A stretch of DNA of 64,000 bases, taken from positions 1,488,001 through 1,552,000 of the forward strand of contig NZ_CP036537.1 in NCBI RefSeq assembly GCF_021184025.1, read 5' to 3'. Position numbers and translations under genes: made by a program. Shown piece by piece: positions 38,001 to 48,835 of the stretch (positions are counted from its first letter, which is position 1; the number at the start of each line of letters is the position of its first letter). The stretch comes from Rhodopseudomonas boonkerdii. Lineage in GTDB: Bacteria; Pseudomonadota; Alphaproteobacteria; Rhizobiales; Xanthobacteraceae. The notes beneath the pieces were generated by a model. The model was given only the letters and a program-made list of their open reading frames with translations, was not told where the DNA came from and did no database searches.

Positions 38001-38032
38001 AAAGAGCAGCAATACACTTGCTGCTCTTTTTT
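38001..38032 (+). terminator. Intrinsic terminator after the second OMP gene
   Basis: AAAGAGCAGCAA (38001-38012), loop TACAC, TTGCTGCTCTTT (38018-38029), then TTT. Twelve perfect base pairs with A-run and T-run, so it may work in both directions. Confidence 0.93.
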
Positions 38033-38194
38033 GTTTCGAGACATCGAACGAAGACGCCTGCCGATGGTCGGTATCATGGGGCGCCGCCGTTCTGCGATCT
38101 CTTTAACAGTCCGTAAACCAGCACGGCTCCGACGGCGTTCGTTTCGGAACGGTCGGGATTTGGCGACGTATCTATCCACGTCTGGGACGTTGGA

Positions 38195-38437
38195 ATGAGC
38201 ATGAAAAATTACTCCATTGAGAAAATCGGTACTGACTATGTCGTGAAGGTCGCTGACCAGAGCGTGATGAAGATGGGGAGCAGACGAAGGGCTGCGCAGC
38301 TGGTGGTCGAAGCTCAAGAGTTGTTGGAAGATGCGCCGTTGGCGTCCGCTGAACCGTCTCTCGATGACCGGGAAGTTGCCCCTGCGCATCGCGGCCAGGG
38401 CGATAGCGTCGCCGGGTCGGTGGAAGGCGCCGTCTGA
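38195..38437 (+). CDS. Small conserved hypothetical protein
   Basis: An 80-residue protein (MSMKNYSIEKIGTDYVVKVA...) whose N-terminal half is a predicted small alpha/beta unit: YSIEKIGTDYVVKVADQSVMKMGSRRRAAQLVVEAQELL. The C-terminal half is acidic and probably disordered. It resembles small Bradyrhizobium orphans of unknown function. It ends 21 bases before the hairpins of the serC leader, the first of which may also terminate this transcript. Confidence 0.65.
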   Translation: MSMKNYSIEKIGTDYVVKVADQSVMKMGSRRRAAQLVVEAQELLEDAPLASAEPSLDDREVAPAHRGQGDSVAGSVEGAV

Positions 38438-38458
38438 CCGCATCATCAATCGCCCGTG

Positions 38459-38534
38459 AAGGCTCCGAAGTTGCTTGACGCTTCGGGGCCTTTCCCATAT
38501 CTGCGGTCCCGGGACACCTCCCCCCAACGGGAGG
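38459..38534 (+). promoter_or_regulatory. Candidate serC RNA leader (two hairpins)
   Basis: Hairpin 1: AAGGCTCCGAAG (38459-38470) with CTTCGGGGCCTT (38481-38492), 12 bp with one G-U pair, followed by TCCC. Hairpin 2: CCTCCC (38517-38522) with GGGAGG (38529-38534). Between them lies the palindrome GTCCCGGGAC (38506-38515). The serC RNA motif is a known predicted structured leader upstream of serC/serA genes in alphaproteobacteria, and this leader sits 24 bases before serC with serA next in line. Hairpin 1 could alternatively just terminate the upstream small gene. Match to the covariance model was not tested. Confidence 0.6.
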
Positions 38535-38557
38535 CTTACTATCTGGAAGGATAGACG

Positions 38558-39730
<1,173 letters not shown>

Positions 39731-39743
39731 TCCTTCTCCCTTA

Positions 39744-39861
39744 ACCTCTCCTCGCTCGGGAGAGGTCGAAATTCGCAACGCGAATTTCGGGTGAGGGGCC
39801 TTTCGCTCTGACGGAGCGTGTGGCGCCCCTCACCCCGACCCTCTCCCCGGCGGGGAGAGGG
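39744..39861. repeat. Hairpin cluster between serC and serA
   Basis: Consecutive perfect inverted repeats: ACCTCTCC/GGAGAGGT (39744-39766), CGAAATTCG/CGAATTTCG (39767-39789), GTGAGGGGC/GCCCCTCAC (39791-39832) and CCCTCTCCCCGG with its inverse (39839-39861). This is the GTGAGGGG/CCCTCTCCCC dispersed palindromic repeat seen across Rhizobiales. In the transcript it would form a chain of hairpins that could weaken serA expression relative to serC or mark an mRNA processing point. Confidence 0.8.
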
Positions 39862-39915
39862 AGCCTACGGCGTTTGTCGCTTCTTCATTGGCTCCCATTC
39901 TCAGGATCACATCCC

Positions 39916-41505
39916 ATGACCGCCCCAAAAGTTCTCATTTCCGACGCTCTTTCTCCTGCCGCCGTCCAGATTTTCAAGGATCGCGGCATTGACGTCGATT
40001 TCCAGCCCAATCTCGGCAAGGACAAAGACAAGCTCGCCGAGATCATCGGCAACTATGATGGGCTCGCCATCCGTTCGGCGACCAAGGCCACCGCAAAGAT
40101 CATCGAAAAGGCGACGCGCCTGAAGGTGATCGGCCGCGCCGGAATCGGTGTCGACAATGTCGAGATCCCCGCGGCCACGGCCAAGGGCATCATCGTCATG
40201 AACACGCCGTTCGGCAATTCGATCACGACGGCCGAACATGCCATCACGCTGATGCTTTCGCTCGCGCGCGAGATCCCGCAGGCCGATGCCTCCACGCAGG
40301 CCGGCAAGTGGGAGAAGAACCGCTTCATGGGCGTCGAGATCACCGGCAAGACGCTCGGAGTGATCGGTTGCGGCAATATCGGCGCCATCGCCGCCGATCG
40401 TGCGCTTGGCCTGAAGATGAAGGTGATCGCTTTCGACCCCTTCCTGTCGCCGGAGCGTGCAAGGGACATCGGCGTCGAGAAGGTGGAACTCGACGAACTG
40501 TTCAAGCGCGCGGATTTCATCACGCTGCACACGCCGCTCACCGAGAAGACGAAGAACATCATCGACGCCGCGGCGATCGCCAAGATGAAGAAGGGCGTCC
40601 GCATCATCAACTGCGCCCGTGGCGGCCTGGTCGATGAGCAGGCGCTGGTCGATGCGCTCAACAGCGGGCAGGTCGCTGGCGCCGCTTTCGACGTATTCGT
40701 CGAGGAGCCTGCCACCAAGAATGTGCTGTTCGGCCATCCCAATGTGATCTGCACCCCGCATCTCGGTGCGTCCACCAACGAAGCGCAGGAGAATGTCGCA
40801 CTGCAGGTCGCCGAGCAGATGTCGGACTATCTGCTCTCCGGCGCGATCTCCAACGCGATCAATTTCCCTTCGATCACCGCGGAAGAAGCGCCGAAGCTGA
40901 AGCCGTTCATCGAGCTGGCCGAAAAGCTGGGCTCTTTCGCCGGCCAGCTCACCGACAGCGATATCGCCAAGGTGACCATCACCTATGAAGGCGCCGTGGC
41001 CGAGATGAAGATCAAGGCGCTGACCTCGGCTGCGCTGTCCGGCCTGCTGCGGCCGATGCTGGGTGACGTCAATGTCGTATCGGCGCCAAGCGTGGCGTCG
41101 GCCCGTGGTATGGTCGTCGATGAAGTCGTCCGTGCCGCGCAGAGCGATTATGAAAGCCTGATCAGCATTGCCGTGACCACCGAGAAGCAGGAACGCGCCG
41201 TGTCCGGCACGGTCTATGCCGACGGCAAGCCGCGCCTTGTCGACATCAAGGGCATCCGCGTCGATGCCGAATTCGGCAAGTCGATGATCTACATCACCAA
41301 TGAGGACAAGCCTGGCTTTATCGGCGCCTTCGCCTCGCTCTTGGGGGATGCGAAGATCAACATCGCTACCTTCCATCTCGGCCGGCAGGCCCTGGGCGGC
41401 GACGCCATCGCGCTGGTGGAAGTCGATGGGCAGGTGCCGGCCGAAGTGTTGGCCAAGGTCCAGGCCCTGCCGCAGGTGAAGCAGGCGAAAACGCTCGCTT
41501 TCTAA
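39916..41505 (+). CDS. serA: D-3-phosphoglycerate dehydrogenase
   Basis: SerA makes 3-phosphohydroxypyruvate, the first step of serine synthesis. From ATG 39916 it has 529 residues: a catalytic/NAD+ domain with GVIGCGNIGAIAADRA, RIINCARGGLVDEQAL (catalytic Arg), EEPATKN and the catalytic His in TPHLGASTNEAQ; an allosteric-substrate-binding domain; and a C-terminal ACT domain (ITNEDKPGFIGAFASLLGDAKINIATFHLGR), which suggests feedback control by serine. The frame is open upstream through repeat sequence, which is not part of the protein. A terminator follows. Confidence 0.96.
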   Translation: MTAPKVLISDALSPAAVQIFKDRGIDVDFQPNLGKDKDKLAEIIGNYDGLAIRSATKATAKIIEKATRLKVIGRAGIGVDNVEIPAATAKGIIVMNTPFGNSITTAEHAITLMLSLAREIPQADASTQAGKWEKNRFMGVEITGKTLGVIGCGNIGAIAADRALGLKMKVIAFDPFLSPERARDIGVEKVELDELFKRADFITLHTPLTEKTKNIIDAAAIAKMKKGVRIINCARGGLVDEQALVDALNSGQVAGAAFDVFVEEPATKNVLFGHPNVICTPHLGASTNEAQENVALQVAEQMSDYLLSGAISNAINFPSITAEEAPKLKPFIELAEKLGSFAGQLTDSDIAKVTITYEGAVAEMKIKALTSAALSGLLRPMLGDVNVVSAPSVASARGMVVDEVVRAAQSDYESLISIAVTTEKQERAVSGTVYADGKPRLVDIKGIRVDAEFGKSMIYITNEDKPGFIGAFASLLGDAKINIATFHLGRQALGGDAIALVEVDGQVPAEVLAKVQALPQVKQAKTLAF

Positions 41506-41534
41506 GCGCTTCCTGACGGAGTGACGGCTTCCGG

Positions 41535-41560
41535 AATCCCCGCCCGCAAGGCGGGGATTT
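41535..41560 (+). terminator. Intrinsic terminator after serA
   Basis: AATCCCCGCC (41535-41544), loop CGCAA, GGCGGGGATT (41550-41559), then T and CGTGTTTT. Ten perfect base pairs, 30 bases after the serA stop. Confidence 0.8.
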
Positions 41561-41701
41561 CGTGTTTTACGGGCAATTTTGCTCCGAGACCGGCACGGAG
41601 AAGCCACGCCGCCGGCAGGGGGTAAGGATTTGGGAACACTACCCGGATACGTTTGATCCAGGAATCAACGGCAGCAGCCGTGTGCCTGGGGGAATGAAGC
41701 C

Positions 41702-43381
41702 GTGAAGCTCGCCAATATCCGTATCACCTACAAGCTGGTCGTCCTGGTGGCTGTCACCGTGATCGGCCTCTGCGCCTCCGGCATTTTCGCAGCTCAGATG
41801 ATGAAGCGCGAGATGCTTGATGCACGCATGCTGCAGCTGAAATCGATCGTCGAGATCGGGATGAATGTCGCTGCAGACATCCAGAAGGATGTTGCTGCTG
41901 GCAAGCTGACCAAGGAGGCCGCTGCGGCCGAACTGGTGCGCCGTATCGAGCCGATGACCTACGATAACGGCAATTACCTCTTCATCTACACGATGGATGG
42001 CGAGGTTGTGCATTTGCCGGGCTTCAAGCCGGGCTCGAACCGGATCGATGTGAAGGTCAACGGCGTGGCCATCACGCGTGAATTTCGCGATGGTGTCGCC
42101 GCCAAGGGGTCGCATGTCCTGACCTATGAATTCCAGAAACCGAATGAGACGGTGCCGTCACGCAAGATGGGCTATGCGGCAGCGCTTCCCGGCTGGAACA
42201 TGTTCATTGCCACCGGCGCCTATCTCGACGATCTCGATGCGCATCTGAAGCCGATCATCTGGGCCATCGGCCTTGCAATGCTCGCTATCGCTGCCGTTGC
42301 CAGCGCGATCGCATGGCTGATCGGCCGCAGCATTACGGGGCCGCTCGGCCAGCTTGGCGCACGTATGGAAACGCTTGCCAAGGGCGAACTCGATTCAGAC
42401 ATTCCCGGTGTCGGCCGCCGCGACGAAGTCGGTACCATGGCCAAGGCCGTTCAGGTGTTCAAGGATAACGCCTTGCGCATTCGCTCGCTGGAACAAGTCG
42501 AGGCGGAGGCCCAGGGGCGTATTGCCGCCGAGCGCCGCGCCGCGATGGAAGCCATGGCGACCGATTTCGAACGCAGCGTCACAGGCATCGTACGCTCGGT
42601 CTCCACGGCGGCCGTCGGCATGCAGAGCACCGCGCAGTCGATGACGACGACGGCCAGCGACGCCAGCTCGCGCGCGGCCACCGTCAGCGCCGCGTCGATG
42701 CGCTCGTCCGACAATGTCAGCACAGTCGCTTCGGCGGCCGAAGAACTGTCGGCATCGGTGAGCGAAGTGCTGCGCCAGGTCTCGGCATCCAGTGAAATCG
42801 CCAACAAGGCGGTGAGCGATGCCGAGCGTACCAATGCAACCGTTCAGATCCTGTCGAGCGGCGCCGAGAAGATCGGTGAAGTGGTGCAGTTGATCCACAG
42901 CATCGCATCGCAGACCAATCTACTGGCGCTCAACGCCACCATCGAGGCTGCACGTGCCGGTGAGTCCGGTCGCGGTTTTGCGGTGGTCGCTTCCGAAGTC
43001 AAGGCGCTTGCCAGCCAGACTGCCAAGGCGACCGAGGAAATCTCCGCACAGGTTGCCGCCATGCAGGCCTCGACTAGCGAAGCTGTCGCCTCGATCGGCG
43101 CGATCACCGGCACCATCGCGCAGATGAGCCAGATCACCAACACAATCTCGGTGGCAGTGGAGCAGCAGGGTGCGGCGACACAGGAAATCGCGCGCAATAT
43201 CCAGTCCGTGTCCGCGGGCGCGAGCGAGATCAGCAATCACATCGGTGGCGTCAGCAGTGCGGCCGAAGCGACCGGTTCCGCCGCCTCGCAGGTGCTGTCG
43301 AATGCACGGGAGCTGGAGAGCCAGTCGGGCATGCTGCGCACGGCAGTGGATAACTTCCTCGCCAAGGTGCGTGCAGCGTAG
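41702..43381 (+). CDS. Methyl-accepting chemotaxis protein with sCache-type sensor
   Basis: A 559-residue chemoreceptor starting at GTG 41702. TM1 spans about 11-32, a periplasmic single-Cache (sCache_2) domain about 33-185 (includes [22 protein letters not shown] and [24 protein letters not shown]), TM2 about 190-213, HAMP about 214-265, then a cytoplasmic signalling domain with the hairpin tip [36 protein letters not shown]. It has no C-terminal NWETF-type tether. No che genes are adjacent, so it is an orphan receptor. The ligand, often a small carboxylate for this Cache type, is unknown. Confidence 0.93.
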   Translation: MKLANIRITYKLVVLVAVTVIGLCASGIFAAQMMKREMLDARMLQLKSIVEIGMNVAADIQKDVAAGKLTKEAAAAELVRRIEPMTYDNGNYLFIYTMDGEVVHLPGFKPGSNRIDVKVNGVAITREFRDGVAAKGSHVLTYEFQKPNETVPSRKMGYAAALPGWNMFIATGAYLDDLDAHLKPIIWAIGLAMLAIAAVASAIAWLIGRSITGPLGQLGARMETLAKGELDSDIPGVGRRDEVGTMAKAVQVFKDNALRIRSLEQVEAEAQGRIAAERRAAMEAMATDFERSVTGIVRSVSTAAVGMQSTAQSMTTTASDASSRAATVSAASMRSSDNVSTVASAAEELSASVSEVLRQVSASSEIANKAVSDAERTNATVQILSSGAEKIGEVVQLIHSIASQTNLLALNATIEAARAGESGRGFAVVASEVKALASQTAKATEEISAQVAAMQASTSEAVASIGAITGTIAQMSQITNTISVAVEQQGAATQEIARNIQSVSAGASEISNHIGGVSSAAEATGSAASQVLSNARELESQSGMLRTAVDNFLAKVRAA

Positions 43382-43428
43382 CCCGCCTTCTCTCCCGCTG
43401 CGGCTGCGTCGGGGACACGTCGGAAAAG

Positions 43429-43456
43429 AAAAGCCCTTCCTTGCGGAAGGGCTTTT
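43429..43456. terminator. Bidirectional intrinsic terminator
   Basis: AAAAGCCCTTCC (43429-43440), loop TTGC, GGAAGGGCTTTT (43445-43456). Twelve perfect pairs with A and T ends, between the convergent chemoreceptor and phytase-like genes, so it can stop transcripts from both sides. Confidence 0.92.
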
Positions 43457-43484
43457 GCGTTTCAGGCGCTCGCGCGAGACCGGC

Positions 43485-44840
43485 TTACTTCGCCTTCAGG
43501 AAATCCGCGACTTCGAGCAGGACGAACTCGTTGTCGTCCGCCTTGTTCGGGTCGCGGCTGGAGGAGAACGGCAGGTTGTTGTCGTTGCCGACGATAATGT
43601 GCGTGGCATCGACCTGATCGACATTCTCGATGGTGAAGAAGGGGAAGGCCAGCACGCCGTCATTCAGCGGCTTCCTGGCCAGCTTGTTGGGGTCCTGGAT
43701 CTTCAGCAGGTCGATGAAACCAATCTTGCGGACCGGCTTGCCGACATTGGCGTCATTCATCTCGATCTTGTAGACGCGCTTCAGCTTCGGCAGATCCGGA
43801 AAGCAGTCATTGCCGCGCTTGCCGTCGGCGCAGGCCTTGTCCTTGGTACCTTCGCCGTCGTCACGCTCGATGATCAGGCCGTTGTCGGCCGTGATCATGT
43901 TGAAGTCGCCAATGGCGTTGCCGTTGGTCTCGAACACATAATACCAGAAGCGGCCGGTGAACTTCTGTGCAGCGACGTCGAATTCGAGGATGCGCGCGGC
44001 TTCCTTGCCATCGACCTTCTCCCAGTCCTTCTTATCGGCATCCCAGATCGGGCCTTCGAGCAGGCCATACAGGAACTTGCCGTCCTTTGAGGAAGCGAGG
44101 CCTTCATAGCCCTTGGAGCGGCGCAGGTTGACGTTGGTGTAGCTCGCGCCCGGCGCACCCGGCGTTGCCACCTGCCAATGATCGGGCGAGCGAACCGGCT
44201 TGCCATCGGCCACGGTCTCGAACACGTCGAGGACCTTTCCGGTCTTGTCGGCCTTGATGATGTAAGGGCCGAATTCTTCGCCGATCCAGAAATTGTCGCC
44301 AATGATCTGGAAACCCTCGGTATCCACGTCGGCGCCGGTCAGGTAGCGCTTGGCGGTATCCTCATGGACAATACGGAAGGGCACCTTCTTGTCGGGGTCA
44401 TGCAGGAAGACGGTTTCCTGTCTCTCGATCTTGCCGCTCTTCCAGTCGATCTTGTGACGGTTGAGATAGATCATGTAGTCCGGCGAATTGGCGCGGGAGC
44501 CGGCACCGTTATCGGTCAGCACCCAGAACGAGCCATCGGGCATGGTCTTGATGCCGGAATGTCCCTGCAGCGGCTGGCCCTTCATGGGTAGCGCGATGCC
44601 GGTGTCACGTTCCTTCGACTTGCCCATCACGCTGCCGAGCTTCTCGACGCGCTTGCCGGTGGTGTATTTGCCGGACGTCTTCAGATCATTCGGCGCATCG
44701 GTGGGTGCCTCGATGGTCGAATCGGCTGGCAATACGGCATGGCCGGCGAGTTTGGCGGGGAATTCGCCTTCCGACTGCGCGAAAGCCGCGGAAGTGAGCA
44801 TCATGAGGGAAGCGACGGAACAGAGCAAAGTGCTGCGCAT
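43485..44840 (-). CDS. Exported phytase-like (esterase-like) beta-propeller protein
   Basis: From ATG 44840 (AGGAGA seven bases upstream) the protein is about 451 residues with a signal peptide (MRSTLLCSVASLMMLTSAAF). The mature part matches the phytase-like family (PF13449): GHSGIKTMPDGSFWVLTDNGAGSRANSPDYMIYLNR, DTEGFQIIGDNFWIGEEFGPYII, YEGLASSKDGKFLYGLLEGP and NVDQVDATHIIVGNDNNLPFSSSR. These proteins are probably periplasmic beta-propeller hydrolases; true phytate activity is unproven. It may be linked to phosphorus scavenging, but no Pho box was seen here. Confidence 0.88.
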   Translation of the reverse strand: MRSTLLCSVASLMMLTSAAFAQSEGEFPAKLAGHAVLPADSTIEAPTDAPNDLKTSGKYTTGKRVEKLGSVMGKSKERDTGIALPMKGQPLQGHSGIKTMPDGSFWVLTDNGAGSRANSPDYMIYLNRHKIDWKSGKIERQETVFLHDPDKKVPFRIVHEDTAKRYLTGADVDTEGFQIIGDNFWIGEEFGPYIIKADKTGKVLDVFETVADGKPVRSPDHWQVATPGAPGASYTNVNLRRSKGYEGLASSKDGKFLYGLLEGPIWDADKKDWEKVDGKEAARILEFDVAAQKFTGRFWYYVFETNGNAIGDFNMITADNGLIIERDDGEGTKDKACADGKRGNDCFPDLPKLKRVYKIEMNDANVGKPVRKIGFIDLLKIQDPNKLARKPLNDGVLAFPFFTIENVDQVDATHIIVGNDNNLPFSSSRDPNKADDNEFVLLEVADFLKAK

Positions 44841-45112
44841 GGATTGTCTCCTGAGAGGGGTGGGGACCACGCGCGGTGTTCTGAAGAGGTGCGATTACGA
44901 TGCCCTGACAGTTCCATGAAGGAGAGATGACAGCGGGGGAAATCCCTGCGACATGCGGTCGCCATGGCTACGGGTTGGCGACCGTTCGCGTCGGAGGCGC
45001 GCAGCTTGCTCTCGCTTGTTCCGGAGATACGACGGCGCAGTTCATGGATGCGCCGCCGTTCAAGTTCCTGGGATTGTGAGCGCAGATAGCCCGGATCGTG
45101 CGAAAACTCGCG

Positions 45113-46102
45113 CTACTGTTTCTCGATCCCGGCTTCCTCGATGAGCTTCTTCCACACGACCAGTTGCTCCTTGAGGAAGGCATCGAACTCTTCCGGTGTG
45201 CCGGAGAACGCTTCCATGCCGCGACCGGCAAGCTCCTTCTGAATATCGGGACGTTCGACGATCTTGCGGATTTCGGTGTTGAGCTTGACGACGATGTCCT
45301 TCGGCAGATTGGCTGGCCCGAGATAACCTTGCCATGAGGTGACGTCGAAACCTTTGACGCCGGCTTCGTCCATGGTCGGCAGGTCGGGCATGATCTTGGA
45401 GCGATACTTGGTCGTCACCGCCAGTGCTTTGAGCGATTTGGCATTCACATGGGGCAGGCCGGTCGGCACGTCCGTAAACATCATGCTGACGCGGCCGGCG
45501 ATGACGTCCGTCATGGCTGGCGGCGAGCTCTTGTAGGGAACATGCAGCAGGTCGAGGCCGGCGAGCCGGGCAAAGGTCGCGCCCGAGACGATCGCGGACG
45601 AGCTGCCGCTGGCGTAGCTGTATTTGCCGGGATCTTTCTTGGCGAGCGCGATGAGCTCTTCCACCGAATTGGCCGGAATTTCCGGATTGATCACCAGCAT
45701 GAAGGGCAGGTCGCCGGTGCGTGCGATCGGCGTGAAATCCTTGATGGGATCGTAGTTCATGTTCTTGAGCAGATACGGATTGGCGGAATGCGTCGTGTTC
45801 GTGGTCACGAACAGCGTGTAGCCATCGGCCGGCGCGCGGGCGACAAAGCTGGCGGCGATCGAGCCATTGGCTCCGGCCTTGTTGTCGATCACGGTCGTCA
45901 CATTCAGCGCAGTGCCGAGTTCCTTGGCGATCAGGCGTGTCGTGGTGTCGGTGCCGCTGCCGGCGGCAAAGGGCAAGACCAACGTGATCGGCCGGTTCGG
46001 GTAGGCCGCGCTTTGCGCCACTGCGCCGGTCGGGGGCATGGTGATTGCGCCCATCAGCGTCGCGGCAATCGTTGCGCTGCAAAACACGCGAAGTCCGGTC
46101 AT
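45113..46102 (-). CDS. Tripartite tricarboxylate transporter substrate-binding protein (TctC/Bug family)
   Basis: A 329-residue periplasmic binding protein with a signal peptide (MTGLRVFCSATIAATLMGAI, cleavage near VAQS). Bug-family hallmarks: YPNRPITLVLPFAAGSGTDTTTRLIAKEL, VIDNKAGANGSIAASFVARAPADGYTL, SSAIVSGATFARLAGLDLLHVPYKSSPPAMTDVIAGRVSMMF, and PTMDEAGVKGFDVTSWQGYLGPANLP. These bind small carboxylates or similar ligands with high affinity. No TctA or TctB membrane subunits are nearby, so it is an orphan binding protein that may use a distant permease or act as a sensor. Confidence 0.93.
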   Translation of the reverse strand: MTGLRVFCSATIAATLMGAITMPPTGAVAQSAAYPNRPITLVLPFAAGSGTDTTTRLIAKELGTALNVTTVIDNKAGANGSIAASFVARAPADGYTLFVTTNTTHSANPYLLKNMNYDPIKDFTPIARTGDLPFMLVINPEIPANSVEELIALAKKDPGKYSYASGSSSAIVSGATFARLAGLDLLHVPYKSSPPAMTDVIAGRVSMMFTDVPTGLPHVNAKSLKALAVTTKYRSKIMPDLPTMDEAGVKGFDVTSWQGYLGPANLPKDIVVKLNTEIRKIVERPDIQKELAGRGMEAFSGTPEEFDAFLKEQLVVWKKLIEEAGIEKQ

Positions 46103-46390
46103 ATGCTTCCTCTCCTCACATCGGCCTTGTCGGCCATCATTGTTGCCGGCAACCTATCCGAGCTTGCGGAGGGGAGGAAGCAGAAAGCAGCGATTGCAGT
46201 TGTGGGGAATGCCCGTCTTGGGCGGCGACATCGCCGGCCACAAAGTGCGGCGCTTGGGTCACAGCCTCGTCCATTGTGACGATTTTGGAGCGGTTCTATT
46301 GGCCTATACACGCATGGCCGCCTAACCCCAATGCTCGGGATTCAGCTGATCTGCGACCGCTGCGGTTGGCAGGGACGATGGGGGATCAAC

Positions 46391-48694
46391 TTGAATATCA
46401 TTGGTTTGTTGCGGCTCGCATTGTTGTCGTCCGCCGGTGCGCTCAGCATGCTGCCTTTCGACTCGGCAATGGCGCAATCGAGCGCCGCCCGGGACGGCGC
46501 ACAGAACCTGCCGCCCGTGGTGGTGAACCCGCCAGCTCAGCGTCGCCGCACAGCGACAGTTCAGCGCGCACCGCGCGCCGCCCGCACCGCGGTCGCGCCG
46601 CGCCCGGTGGCGCAGCCGCCACGCAGCAATGTGTTCGTGGAAAGCCCGCGCGGGCCGATTCAGGGCTATGTCGCCAATCGTTCATCGACAGGCACCAAGA
46701 CGAATACGCCGATCAACGAGACGCCGCAGGCGATCTCGGTGATCGGCGCCGAGCAGATCCGCGATCAGAAGCCCAACAAGCTCGACGAAGTCCTGCGTTA
46801 CGCGCCCGGCGTCGCGGCCGGCACCTTCGGCGCGGATTTCCGTAACGACTGGTTCCTAATCCGTGGCTTTAAGTCCGACGACAACAGCGTGTTCGTGGAC
46901 GGGTTGCAGCTTTTCTACACGTCCTATGCAAGCTGGAAACTACAGCCCTTCAACATGGAGCGCGTGGAAATTCTGCGCGGACCATCCGCAATACTGTATG
47001 GCGGTTCCAGCCCGAGTGGCCTGGTCAACGTCGTCAGCAAGATGCCGCAGGCCGAGCCGATCCGCTATATCGAGACCGGCGTCGACAATTACGGCAACGC
47101 CTATTTCGGCTTCGACATCAACACGCCGATCAAGCTGGCGCCGGGCAATGGCGAGCTCTATACGCGCTTCGTCGGTCAGGTGCAGAATGGCGGTACCCAG
47201 ACCGACTTCACGCCCAACAACAATTACTTCATCGCTCCGTCGGTCACATGGAAGCCAGATGCCGACACCAAACTGACGATTCTCGGCTCTGCCTCGTATA
47301 ACGAAACGCGCCCTGCGAACTTCCTGCCCTATGTTGGCACAGTGACAAATGCGCCGTTCGGTCGTATCTCGACGAATTTCTATGGCGGTGATCCGAGCAC
47401 GGACTCTTTCAAGCGCGAGCAGGAAATGCTCGGCTACCAGTTCGAGCGTAATCTGTCTGACAACGTCACCTTCCGCCAGAATGCGCGTTACGCACATGTC
47501 GACGTAAACTATGCCGCGCTCACCATCGGCAGCCTTGCCGCGCCGTTCAGCAGCTATGCCAATATCAACACGGGGGATCTGTTCCGATACGGCTTCGCTA
47601 CCCGCGGCATTGCGGATCAGGCCAATCTCGACAGCCAGGTCGAATATCGGTTCACCACCGGCGTCCTCAGCCATACGGCTCTGTTTGGCCTCGACCTGAA
47701 GCACTACACGATCAGCGATACGCAGGGGCTGGCTGCCGGCTATCCGAATATCAATGCTGTGAATCCATCCTACGCGACACCGCTGGCACCGATCCGCACT
47801 GCGGCCGGTTTCAGCAATTACCGGGATGGTACGCAGACGCAAAACCAGATCGGGGTTTATCTCCAGGACCAGATCAAGCTCGATCGTCTCACATTGGTTC
47901 TCAGTGGTCGTAACGATTGGGTTGCTGCCAGCCGTTACGACACCGCTTTCGGTGCTGTCAGCCAGAGCCGCGATGACAGCAAGTTCAGCGGCCGTGTCGG
48001 CCTGATCTACAATTTCGACAGCGGCCTCGCGCCTTATGTGTCTTATGCGACCAGTTACAATCCTATCGTCGGTACGAACTCGGCGAACCAGCTGCTGCTG
48101 CCTGAGACGGGCGAGCAAACCGAAATTGGTGTGAAGTACCAGCCGTTCGGATTCGATGGGCATTTCGGCATCGCGTTGTTCGACCTGAAGCGCAAGAATG
48201 TCGTGACGACCGACCCGAATTTCCCATTACTGCCTCTGCAGACGGGCGAGGTGACGTCGCGCGGTATCGAATTGGAGGCTGTCGCCAATCTGGCGCCTGG
48301 CTTCAAGGTGGTCGGTTCGTTCACCAACTACAACCTCTTCACAAGCTACGACGCCAATTCAGCGCTTATAGGGTTGGTGCCGACGAACACGCCGCGGCAG
48401 CTGGCATCTGGTTGGGCCGACTATACCTTCCAGGATGGCATTCTGCGTGGCTTCGGCTTCGGAGGTGGCGTGCGCTATGTCGGTGCGTCGTTCGCCGATC
48501 AGGCCAACACGCTTGTTGTGCCGTCGCGCGTGCTCGCCGACCTCGCAGTACACTACGATTACCAGAATTGGCGTTTTGCCGTGAACGCAGCCAACGTCAC
48601 GGATGAAATCTATGTCGCAAATTGCTCGAGCGCATTCGCCTGCTTCTATGGCGATCGCCGCCGCATCACCGGCAGCATCGGCTACAAGTGGTAA
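46391..48694 (+). CDS. TonB-dependent siderophore receptor
   Basis: Outer-membrane gated channel for ferric siderophores. A TTG at 46391, five bases after GGGGA, gives about 767 residues with a normal signal peptide (MNIIGLLRLALLSSAGALSM...MAQS); the ATG at 46331 would add 20 unlikely residues. After a TonB-box-like LPPVVVNPP and an Arg/Pro-rich linker comes the plug (TPQAISVIGAEQIRDQKPNKLDEVLRYAPGV, FLIRGFKSDDNSVFVDGL, NMERVEILRGPSAILYGGSSPSGLVNVVSKMP) and a 22-strand barrel ending in GSIGYKW. It heads an iron-uptake group with two membrane genes downstream. The siderophore is unknown. Confidence 0.93.
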   Translation: MNIIGLLRLALLSSAGALSMLPFDSAMAQSSAARDGAQNLPPVVVNPPAQRRRTATVQRAPRAARTAVAPRPVAQPPRSNVFVESPRGPIQGYVANRSSTGTKTNTPINETPQAISVIGAEQIRDQKPNKLDEVLRYAPGVAAGTFGADFRNDWFLIRGFKSDDNSVFVDGLQLFYTSYASWKLQPFNMERVEILRGPSAILYGGSSPSGLVNVVSKMPQAEPIRYIETGVDNYGNAYFGFDINTPIKLAPGNGELYTRFVGQVQNGGTQTDFTPNNNYFIAPSVTWKPDADTKLTILGSASYNETRPANFLPYVGTVTNAPFGRISTNFYGGDPSTDSFKREQEMLGYQFERNLSDNVTFRQNARYAHVDVNYAALTIGSLAAPFSSYANINTGDLFRYGFATRGIADQANLDSQVEYRFTTGVLSHTALFGLDLKHYTISDTQGLAAGYPNINAVNPSYATPLAPIRTAAGFSNYRDGTQTQNQIGVYLQDQIKLDRLTLVLSGRNDWVAASRYDTAFGAVSQSRDDSKFSGRVGLIYNFDSGLAPYVSYATSYNPIVGTNSANQLLLPETGEQTEIGVKYQPFGFDGHFGIALFDLKRKNVVTTDPNFPLLPLQTGEVTSRGIELEAVANLAPGFKVVGSFTNYNLFTSYDANSALIGLVPTNTPRQLASGWADYTFQDGILRGFGFGGGVRYVGASFADQANTLVVPSRVLADLAVHYDYQNWRFAVNAANVTDEIYVANCSSAFACFYGDRRRITGSIGYKW

Positions 48695-48835
48695 TCTGAC
48701 CGACGCAGGCAGACACGGTGGGATGTCCGGTGTCGAATATCCCGCTGTTGCCGCATTGGATCGGGTTGCCTCATGTCGTTTTCGTCACCGCCGGAGACGA
48801 CCTCGCGTGGCGGCGTCGATTGAAGGAGCGATCCG

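Noticed and set aside
39907..41607. Open frame of 566 codons antisense to serA
   Set aside because: Mirror of a well-conserved gene; Arg/Asp/His-rich composition typical of a shadow frame.
46103..46390. Possible Fur, Irr or RirA box upstream of the TonB receptor
   Set aside because: No sequence close to TTTAGAA-N9-TTCTAAA, a Fur box or an iron-rhizobox could be found in this gap.
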